A DNA stretch of 7,337 bases from Quisquiliibacterium sp. Its GTDB lineage: Bacteria; Pseudomonadota; Gammaproteobacteria; Burkholderiales; Burkholderiaceae_E. The notes beneath the pieces were generated by a model. That model searched no databases and was not told the origin of the DNA. It saw only the letters and a program-made list of their open reading frames with translations. Shown in pieces: positions 1 through 5,156 of this stretch. Each line of letters starts with the position of its first letter. The first letter of the stretch is position 1. The stretch lies in assembly GCA_023257915.1 (NCBI GenBank), contig JALRBB010000499.1, positions 1-7,337 on the forward strand, given 5' to 3'. Made by a program: the position numbers and the translations under genes.

Positions 1-2135
1 AAATGCACGCGCGGCTCGGGGCCATGTTGCCGATTAACACCCGCGGCATGTGGATCGGTACCTTCCACGGGCTGTGCAACCGCATGCTGCGTGCGCATCA
101 TCGGGATGCGGCCCTGCCTCAGACCTTCCAGATCCTCGACAGCCAGGATCAGCTCGCCGCAATCAAACGGTTGCTCAAGACGCTGAACGTGGACGACGAG
201 AAGTTTCCGCCGCGCAACCTCCAGTACTTCATCAACGGCGCCAAGGAGGAGGGCCTGCGACCTCATGCGGTCGACGCCCACGACGAATACAACCGGCGCT
301 GTGTCGAGCTCTATGCGGCTTACGACGACCAGTGCCAGCGCGAGGGGGTGGTTGACTTCCCCGAGCTGCTGTTGCGCAGCTACGAGCTGCTCGAGCGAAA
401 CGAGCTTCTGCGCGAACACTATCAGCGACGATTCGTGCATCTGCTGGTCGACGAGTTTCAGGACACCAACCGCCTGCAGTACCGCTGGCTCAAGCTGCTG
501 GCCGGCGGCGGCGCCAGCGTGTTCGCGGTTGGTGATGACGACCAGAGCATCTACGCATTTCGGGGTGCCAATGTCGGCAACATGAGCGCCTTCGAGCGCG
601 AGTTTCGGGTCGAGAACCTGATCAAACTTGAGCAGAACTATCGTTCGCACGCGAACATCCTGAACTGTGCGAACGCATTGATCAGCAACAACCGTAACCG
701 CCTCGGCAAGAATCTGTGGACCGATGCCGGAGAGGGCGAACCGGTCCGTCTGTACGAGGCCATGACCGATGGTCAGGAAGCCCAGTGGCTAGTCGAAGAG
801 ATCCGCGCGCTGGAGCGTGATGGCAGTGCCAGGTCGGACATTGCGGTGCTGTATCGCTCCAATGCCCAGTCGCGGGTCATCGAGCATGCGCTGTTTTCGG
901 CCGGTATTGCCTATCGGGTCTACGGCGGGCTGCGATTCTTCGAACGCGCCGAGGTCAAGCATGCGCTGGCGTACCTGCGCCTGATCGAAAACTCCAATGA
1001 TGATGGGGCGTTTCTGCGGGTGGTCAATTTCCCGGCTCGGGGCATCGGCGCGCGTTCGCTGGAGGCCTTGCAGGACGCCGCGCGAGCACAGAACCTGAGC
1101 CTGTTCGCGGCGGTGGAAACCGTCACCGGCGCGGCCGCGGCCAAGCTGGGCACCTTCGTTCGGCTAGTCGATGCGCTAAGAGGCGAGACGCGGGCCTTAC
1201 CCCTTGCGCAAGTGGTCGAGCATGTCGTCGAGCGCAGTGGCTTGCTGGTGCATTACCAGGGCGAGAAGGAAGGTCAAGACCGTATCGAAAACCTCCGAGA
1301 GCTCGTTAACGCGGCGGCTGCATTCCTTGCCGACGAGGGGATCGCCCAAAGCGTGCCGGCCGATTTCGGCGTCGCCGATGTCTTTGCACCGGGTGGACCT
1401 GCGCCGGATGGTGCTGGCGACGAGCTGGTGTCGGCACAGCCGACTTTGTCGCCACTGGCTTCGTTTCTCGCCCATGCCTCGTTGGAGGCTGGTGAAAACC
1501 AGGCTGGTGAAGGCACGGATTCGGTGCAGTTGATGACCGTGCACTCGGCCAAGGGACTGGAGTTTGACGCGGTCTTCATCACGGGGCTGGAAGAGGGTCT
1601 TTTTCCGCACGAAAACGCGATCGCTGAAGACCTTGGGCTCGAGGAAGAGCGCCGCCTGATGTATGTCGCGATTACCCGGGCCCGAAAACGCCTGTACGTT
1701 TCGTTTTCGCAGACCCGCATGTTGCACGGGCAAACCCGCTACAGCCTGAAGTCCCGCTTTCTCGATGAGTTACCCGAGGGAGCACTCAAATGGCTGACGC
1801 CTCGTGTGCAGCAGCATTCAGGGAGTTGGCGCGAAGGCTGGGGAGGCGCCTGGGAAGGAGCGGGTGCGTCGCGTGGCGCTTATCGTGGCGGCTCTCGTGA
1901 CATCAAGGCCATCGAGTCATCCAGACCCAGCACGGCGGACCTGCGAGCCGCTCAGCGCTTCGATCGGGGAATTGCGTTTCGCATCGGGCAGGCAGTGACA
2001 CATGCCAGATTTGGCGAAGGTGTCATCGTCAATCTCGAGGGCAGCGGCGACGATGCCAGGGCACAGGTGAATTTCGGCAGCCACGGGATGAAATGGCTGG
2101 CTCTGTCGGTTGCCAAGCTCGAGGCGCTTGGCTAG
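1..2135 (+). CDS. uvrD: DNA helicase II UvrD, 5'-truncated
   Basis: This is an SF1A 3'-to-5' DNA helicase that acts in nucleotide excision and mismatch repair by displacing the nicked strand. The frame is open to the left edge, so the Met codon at 3 is internal. It aligns with about residue 70 of E. coli UvrD, so the Q motif and Walker A are off the window. Numbering from that Met, the visible motifs are TFHG (20-23), Walker B/motif II VDEFQDT (149-155), motif III VGDDDQSIYAFRG (176-188), motif IV LEQNYRS (209-215), IVa YGGLRFFER (307-315), motif V TVHSAKGLEF (512-521) and motif VI EEERRLMYVAITRAR (547-561). A Gly/Trp-rich linker (about 606-631) precedes a C-terminal Tudor-like segment (HARFGEGVIVNLEGSG, 667-682), the region that contacts RNA polymerase in UvrD/PcrA. 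UvrD fits better than Rep because of this tail and near-continuous similarity to E. coli UvrD. The full protein would be about 780 residues against 720 in E. coli; part of the excess is an insert near 450-485. Confidence 0.96.
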   Translation, partial: MHARLGAMLPINTRGMWIGTFHGLCNRMLRAHHRDAALPQTFQILDSQDQLAAIKRLLKTLNVDDEKFPPRNLQYFINGAKEEGLRPHAVDAHDEYNRRCVELYAAYDDQCQREGVVDFPELLLRSYELLERNELLREHYQRRFVHLLVDEFQDTNRLQYRWLKLLAGGGASVFAVGDDDQSIYAFRGANVGNMSAFEREFRVENLIKLEQNYRSHANILNCANALISNNRNRLGKNLWTDAGEGEPVRLYEAMTDGQEAQWLVEEIRALERDGSARSDIAVLYRSNAQSRVIEHALFSAGIAYRVYGGLRFFERAEVKHALAYLRLIENSNDDGAFLRVVNFPARGIGARSLEALQDAARAQNLSLFAAVETVTGAAAAKLGTFVRLVDALRGETRALPLAQVVEHVVERSGLLVHYQGEKEGQDRIENLRELVNAAAAFLADEGIAQSVPADFGVADVFAPGGPAPDGAGDELVSAQPTLSPLASFLAHASLEAGENQAGEGTDSVQLMTVHSAKGLEFDAVFITGLEEGLFPHENAIAEDLGLEEERRLMYVAITRARKRLYVSFSQTRMLHGQTRYSLKSRFLDELPEGALKWLTPRVQQHSGSWREGWGGAWEGAGASRGAYRGGSRDIKAIESSRPSTADLRAAQRFDRGIAFRIGQAVTHARFGEGVIVNLEGSGDDARAQVNFGSHGMKWLALSVAKLEALG

Positions 2136-2142
2136 GCCAAGC
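2126..2142 (+). other. Perfect hairpin enclosing the uvrD stop codon
   Basis: The arms GCTTGGC (2126-2132) and GCCAAGC (2136-2142) are perfectly complementary over 7 bp, and the three-base loop is exactly the TAG stop codon of uvrD. No run of T follows, so a classical Rho-independent terminator is unlikely. It may slow 3' exonucleases or be chance. The inverted repeat is certain; a function is not. Confidence 0.4.
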
Positions 2143-2155
2143 CAAAGAATTGCGT

Positions 2156-2195
2156 GAACGCGATGGTTTCGACGGTTTTCGAAATGCTCGCGTTC
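2156..2195. repeat. Two-tier inverted repeat (40-nt hairpin) downstream of uvrD
   Basis: Outer arms GAACGCGA (2156-2163) and TCGCGTTC (2188-2195) pair perfectly over 8 bp. Inside them, TTTCGA (2167-2172) pairs perfectly with TCGAAA (2179-2184) around a six-base loop (2173-2178). The tiers are separated by a 3x3 internal loop with one possible G-U pair. No T-tract follows on the + strand (the next bases are CATTAG), so it is at best a non-canonical terminator. It could equally be a 3'-end stabiliser of the uvrD mRNA, a protein-binding dyad, or a dispersed palindromic repeat. The structure is read directly; its role is unknown. Confidence 0.5.
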
Positions 2196-2201
2196 CATTA
2201 G

Positions 2202-2232
2202 CTCCGAATTTCACCAGGTGTGGCTTTCGGAG
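2202..2232. repeat. Inverted repeat, 7-bp arms, between uvrD and tauD
   Basis: CTCCGAA (2202-2208) is perfectly complementary to TTCGGAG (2226-2232), with a 17-base loop. The loop holds the small interrupted palindrome CACC-A-GGTG (2212-2220). It lies only six bases after the preceding 40-nt hairpin, so the two form a tandem structured block. No T-run follows. Function unknown. Confidence 0.35.
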
Positions 2233-2281
2233 ACCTCCTGTTCATACGAAACTCCCGATTACGACAAGTGTTGACGCAAGA

Positions 2282-2314
2282 TTGCCTTTGCGGCAGCGCT
2301 GCGTTTTGCGGCAA
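2282..2314. promoter_or_regulatory. Candidate operator-like dyad upstream of tauD
   Basis: This segment lies 60-93 bases before the tauD start. It contains a perfect 10-bp palindrome GCAGCGCTGC (2293-2302), flanked by TTGCC (2282-2286) and its complement GGCAA (2310-2314), which are nearly symmetric about the same centre. Overlapping this, TTTGCGGCA occurs twice as a direct repeat (2287-2295 and 2305-2313), 18 bases apart. Repeats in this position suit a transcription factor site. In E. coli tauABCD is controlled by the LysR-type regulators CysB and Cbl, but their sites are poorly conserved and I cannot assign this one. A -35-like TTGACG sits at 2271-2276 without a matching -10. Confidence 0.3.
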
Positions 2315-2362
2315 ACGTACAGGGTTTTTCGGGCTCGAAGTCACAGACGGTGAGCTTTGAAC

Positions 2363-2366
2363 AGGA
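2363..2366 (+). promoter_or_regulatory. tauD ribosome binding site
   Basis: AGGA lies 8 bases before the ATG at 2375. This supports that ATG over the in-frame TTG at 2357, six codons upstream, whose frame overlaps the Shine-Dalgarno sequence itself. Confidence 0.6.
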
Positions 2367-2374
2367 TCGTTGAG

Positions 2375-3202
2375 ATGAAAATCCAGGCACTCGGCCCGGC
2401 GATTGGAGCAATCGTCAGCGGCATCGATTTGGCGCGCCCGCTTGAGGATGCGCAACACAAGCGTCTTCATGACGCCCTGCTTGCCCATCATGTGCTGTTC
2501 TTCGAGCAGCAGCCGATCACGCCCGCGCAGCAACGTGACCTGGCGGCCCGCTTTGGCGAGTTGCACATCCATCCGGTATATCCGAATCACCCTGAGGTCC
2601 CGGAGATCATTCTTCTCGACACATCCAACGACAATCCGCCGGACAACGACAACTGGCATACGGATGTCACCTTCATCGAAACGCCGCCGCTTGGCGCGAT
2701 TCTCTCAGCGCAGATCTTGCCGCCATCGGGTGGAGATACGCTGTGGGCCAGTGGCATCGCCGCATATGAGGCCTTGTCTGCGCCGATGCGCGCGATGCTC
2801 GATCCATTGACCGCGGAGCATGATTTTCTGCAGTCGTTTCCGGCATGGCGTTTTGCCCGTACCCCGCAGGAGCGGGTACGCTGGGAAGCGGCGCGCGACA
2901 AGCATCCGCCAGTCGTGCATCCGGTCATTCGCACGCATCCTGTTAGCGGCCGTCGCGGTTTGTTCGTCAGCGAAGGCTTTACCAGCAGAATCCTTGAGCT
3001 GAGCAAGCACGAGAGCGACGCCTTGCTCGCGATGCTGCGCGTGCATACTGCAAAGCCCGAGTTCACGGTGCGCTGGCGCTGGAGGCAGCACGATATCGCG
3101 TTCTGGGATAACCGCCTGACCCAGCACTACGCGACGGCTGACTACATGCCGCATCGCCGCGTCATGCACCGTGCCACGATCCTGGGCGACAAGCCTTTCT
3201 AG
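2375..3202 (+). CDS. tauD: Taurine dioxygenase TauD
   Basis: This is a cytoplasmic Fe(II)/2-oxoglutarate dioxygenase that hydroxylates taurine beside the sulfonate, releasing sulfite and aminoacetaldehyde; it serves sulfur scavenging. The 275-residue product closely matches E. coli TauD (283 aa) over its whole length with a constant offset of 4. The iron ligands are H95, D97 and H251 (E. coli H99, D101, H255), and the 2-oxoglutarate arginine is R262. The taurine-contacting residues H66, Y69, N91, F155, F202 and R266 are all kept, so taurine itself is a credible substrate rather than only a generic TauD-fold relative. Signature stretches include [10 protein letters not shown] (61-70), [15 protein letters not shown] (91-105) and [12 protein letters not shown] at the C-terminus. 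The ATG at 2375 was chosen because AGGA lies 8 bases upstream and the protein then starts like the family. A TTG at 2357 would add six residues. No tauABC transporter gene is beside it, and it is followed by convergent genes, so it looks monocistronic. Confidence 0.95.
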   Translation: MKIQALGPAIGAIVSGIDLARPLEDAQHKRLHDALLAHHVLFFEQQPITPAQQRDLAARFGELHIHPVYPNHPEVPEIILLDTSNDNPPDNDNWHTDVTFIETPPLGAILSAQILPPSGGDTLWASGIAAYEALSAPMRAMLDPLTAEHDFLQSFPAWRFARTPQERVRWEAARDKHPPVVHPVIRTHPVSGRRGLFVSEGFTSRILELSKHESDALLAMLRVHTAKPEFTVRWRWRQHDIAFWDNRLTQHYATADYMPHRRVMHRATILGDKPF

Positions 3203-3208
3203 CCTAAA

Positions 3209-3228
3209 GCCCCTGCCTGGTCAGGGGC
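3209..3228. terminator. Hairpin in the convergent tauD / membrane-protein spacer
   Basis: GCCCCTG (3209-3215) pairs perfectly with CAGGGGC (3222-3228) around a six-base loop, seven bases after the tauD stop and 20 bases past the stop of the opposing gene. Read on the - strand the stem is followed by TTTAGG, a short T-run; on the + strand no T-run follows. Position between convergent genes suggests a shared, possibly bidirectional, transcription end. It is a weak intrinsic terminator by sequence. Confidence 0.6.
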
Positions 3229-3248
3229 GCGGATGTCGTCCTGGTGCC

Positions 3249-4025
3249 TCAGTTCAGACCGTCGCGCACCGCATCGCGGTAGCTCGGCCAAAACGAGCAG
3301 TACAAGGCCGTCAGCACCAGAAGCGACAAAGGCGACAGCACCAGCGATACCAGCAGCGGAGAGCCTCCGAGCAGCATCTTGAGTAGTTGCACCGTCAGTG
3401 ACGCAACTAGCGCCACCACGAACCAGGTCAGCAGGTAGGCGATGAAGGCGCCCTTGTTGCGAAGCACCGCAATCAGGCTGAAGAACATTGCCTTTAGCGG
3501 CGAAATCCGATGCCAGGCCACGAACATCGGGGCGTACCAGAGCGCGGCCTGAACCGGCAGGTAGAACACCAGGAACATCAGCGCGGCCCAGACCAACGAG
3601 CCCTCGCGCAGCGCGGGGTCCTCGGCCTGCGCGGTACCGGTCGCGATCTGCAGCAAGGTGCCGCCGTCGGCCAGTGAGGCGACCGCCAGGGCCGCCAGCG
3701 TCGAAGCGACATTCGCCAGTCCCAGCAAAAGCAGCGGCTGCCATGCTCTGCCGCCGGCGTCTGAGAAACCCGCGAACAGCATCCGCGGAGTTGGGGCCCG
3801 GCCCTGATCCACCGACCGCACCGCGTGCATCATGCCGATCGCAAACAACGGGGTCAGCAGCATCGGCGCGAACGGGCCGACCAGCGGCAGCAGCGTCGAG
3901 AGCATCAGGATCAGCAGGTAAAGAAAGGTCAATGCGAGTAACTGCATCGGGAAGCGACGCAGCAGGCTAAAGCCTTCCAGGGCCCAACGGCGGCCGGTCG
4001 ATGCCGGCAGGGTCGATATCTGCAT
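3249..4025 (-). CDS. BPSS1780-family integral membrane protein
   Basis: The 258-residue protein is strongly hydrophobic with about six predicted transmembrane segments, near residues 27-47, 48-68, 96-118, 143-163, 192-214 and 222-244. The N-terminus (GRRWALEGFSLLRRFP, 11-26) is amphipathic and positively charged and resembles the opening of betaproteobacterial proteins annotated as BPSS1780 family, which have no established function. There is no signal peptidase site, ATP-binding motif or obvious catalytic motif. The loop PTPRMLFAGFSD (79-90) after helix 2 resembles what I recall of that family. The start at 4025 keeps the conserved N-terminal segment; no good Shine-Dalgarno sequence precedes it. 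It begins 20 bases after the thrB stop on the same strand, so it is probably the second gene of a thrB operon and may depend on readthrough or coupled translation. The family name comes from recall of sequence character and gene order, not a search. Confidence 0.8.
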   Translation of the reverse strand: MQISTLPASTGRRWALEGFSLLRRFPMQLLALTFLYLLILMLSTLLPLVGPFAPMLLTPLFAIGMMHAVRSVDQGRAPTPRMLFAGFSDAGGRAWQPLLLLGLANVASTLAALAVASLADGGTLLQIATGTAQAEDPALREGSLVWAALMFLVFYLPVQAALWYAPMFVAWHRISPLKAMFFSLIAVLRNKGAFIAYLLTWFVVALVASLTVQLLKMLLGGSPLLVSLVLSPLSLLVLTALYCSFWPSYRDAVRDGLN

Positions 4026-4045
4026 GTCAGTAAGGTCGTGGTCAG

Positions 4046-4999
4046 TCAGGTCAGCGGCGGCACCTCGGTGCGCCGCGAAATCAGTATCCGTTCGAAGTGC
4101 GCCGGGTCCTTGGGCGTGACCATCTGCGCAGGCCGCGGCAGGTGCAGGTCGTACAAGCGAGACAACCAGAACCTGAACGCTGCCGCACGCAGCATCATAG
4201 GCCAGGCGTCACGTTCGGCATCATCAAAGGGTCGTACCGTCCGGTAGCCGTCGAGTAGCGCCTGCAATCTGGGCAGATCGAACCGACCGCTCGACTCCTG
4301 AATGCACCAGTCGTTGCAGGCCACTGCGAGATCGAACAGCCAGCGATCAGTGGCAGCAAAATAGAAATCGATCACGCCGCCGATCGTTTCACCATCGAAC
4401 AACACATTATCGCGAAACAGGTCGGCATGGACCGCGCTGCGTGTCAGCGCCCGGTTCAGTGCGGAGTCTTCGAATTCGGTTTGCGCCCGAAGTTCGTCGC
4501 GCAGCAGTCCGGCAGCAGCTTGCGCGAGAAAGCGTTCGAGCGTTGCGGCCTTTTCGCGCTGCCAGGCAATGCCGCGCGCGTTGTGCATCACGAGCGGGTA
4601 GTCGCGCGCGGCGACATGCATTCGCGCAAGCAGTACTCCGATCTGTCGGCAGTGCCCGGTACCCGGGTCATCGACACCGTGTCCTACCAGTCGCGTGACC
4701 AGTGCCGCCGGCTTGCCGTTCAGCTCTCCGAGCATCTGCCCGTTACGGTTCGCGATCGGGTCCGGGCAGGGGATTGCCCGCTGCGCCAGGTGATGCATCA
4801 GGCCCAGGTAGAACGGCAGGTCGCTTGCCGGTAGTCGCTCGAACAGTGTCAGCACGAAGCGACCCTTGTCCGTGGTGACGAAGAAATTCGAGTTTTCGAT
4901 GCCAGAGGCGATGCCCTGGAACTCGAGCACCCGTCCAAGATCGAAAGCGCCGAGCCAGGGCTCGAGTTGCTCGGAGCTGACTGAGGTGAAGACGGCCAT
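4046..4999 (-). CDS. thrB: Homoserine kinase, APH-fold (ThrB alternate type)
   Basis: The enzyme phosphorylates L-homoserine with ATP to O-phosphohomoserine, the committed step of threonine synthesis, in the cytoplasm. The 317-residue protein belongs to the protein-kinase-like aminoglycoside phosphotransferase superfamily, not the GHMP family of E. coli ThrB. Visible motifs are the nucleotide-binding segment GIENSNFFV (33-41), a strand KGRFVLTLFE (45-54) with a candidate ATP-contacting lysine K45, the catalytic loop HADLFRDNVLFDG (191-203; catalytic D193, metal-binding N198) and the metal-binding aspartate in IDFYFA (D211). The combination of SGIENSNFFV, HADLFRDN and IDFY, together with the length, is typical of this homoserine kinase. 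A choline or aminoglycoside kinase is much less likely. GAGGT lies 6 bases upstream of the ATG, supporting the start. It is divergent from polA and leads the membrane-protein gene. Confidence 0.94.
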   Translation of the reverse strand: MAVFTSVSSEQLEPWLGAFDLGRVLEFQGIASGIENSNFFVTTDKGRFVLTLFERLPASDLPFYLGLMHHLAQRAIPCPDPIANRNGQMLGELNGKPAALVTRLVGHGVDDPGTGHCRQIGVLLARMHVAARDYPLVMHNARGIAWQREKAATLERFLAQAAAGLLRDELRAQTEFEDSALNRALTRSAVHADLFRDNVLFDGETIGGVIDFYFAATDRWLFDLAVACNDWCIQESSGRFDLPRLQALLDGYRTVRPFDDAERDAWPMMLRAAAFRFWLSRLYDLHLPRPAQMVTPKDPAHFERILISRRTEVPPLT

Positions 5000-5005
5000 T
5001 GTCGA

Positions 5006-5010
5006 ACCTC
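5006..5010 (-). promoter_or_regulatory. thrB ribosome binding site
   Basis: On the - strand GAGGT ends 6 bases before the thrB ATG (4997-4999), a near-consensus Shine-Dalgarno sequence at good spacing. It fixes the thrB start. Confidence 0.7.
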
Positions 5011-5053
5011 AGTCGCGCAGCCGACGGCACCGCCCGATGTGCCCGATGAACTC

Positions 5054-5062
5054 TGAGATAAT
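5054..5062 (+). promoter_or_regulatory. Candidate extended -10 promoter element for polA
   Basis: TGAGATAAT (5054-5062) fits an extended -10 (TGn followed by GATAAT, one mismatch to TATAAT). The bases 17 upstream show no convincing -35, which extended -10 promoters tolerate. Transcription would start near 5069, giving a leader of roughly 88 bases before the polA ATG. It is the only AT-leaning hexamer of this kind in the divergent spacer. The thrB promoter was not identified. Confidence 0.35.
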
Positions 5063-5089
5063 CCTGCGCAGATGCCACGACTCGCGATC

Positions 5090-5113
5090 CCTGGGCGAAG
5101 TCGGGCGCCCGGG
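5090..5113 (+). other. GC-rich hairpin in the polA leader
   Basis: Bases 5090-5097 (CCTGGGCG) pair with 5106-5113 (CGCCCGGG) over 8 bp with one T-G wobble, around an 8-base loop. An alternative is the 10-bp palindrome CGGGCGCCCG at 5102-5111, which shares one arm. The hairpin ends 43 bases before the polA ATG and has no T-run, so it is not an intrinsic terminator. It might affect leader stability or translation; no role is shown. Confidence 0.35.
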
Positions 5114-5156
5114 TCTCGGACTCGTGCGCAATTGCGGCATGTGCCTGGTGCTAGAC

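Noticed and set aside
1197..1733. 178-codon open frame on the - strand inside uvrD
   Set aside because: It is antisense to helicase motifs V and VI, with no start context or protein-family character.
2271..2276. TTGACG as a -35 box for tauD
   Set aside because: No acceptable -10 hexamer lies 15-19 bases downstream; that stretch is GC-rich. It is kept only as a note.
2136..2374. A tRNA or small protein gene in the uvrD-tauD spacer
   Set aside because: The inverted repeats do not form a cloverleaf and there is no T-loop GTTCGA-type box or CCA end in register. No frame there has a supported ribosome site apart from that of tauD.
3199..3744. 181-codon - strand frame overlapping the membrane-protein gene
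   Set aside because: It is a different frame of the same stretch with a Gly/Arg/Ala-rich product. The frame ending at 3249 has the hydrophobic helix pattern and fits the thrB pairing.
3488..3970. 160-codon + strand open frame opposite the membrane protein
   Set aside because: The product is an Arg/Ala/Pro-rich low-complexity sequence typical of a wrong frame; the - strand reading gives clean transmembrane helices.
4026..4050. Repeated GTCAG units between thrB and the membrane-protein gene
   Set aside because: The units are five bases long, irregularly spaced, and partly within the end of thrB; too short to separate from chance.
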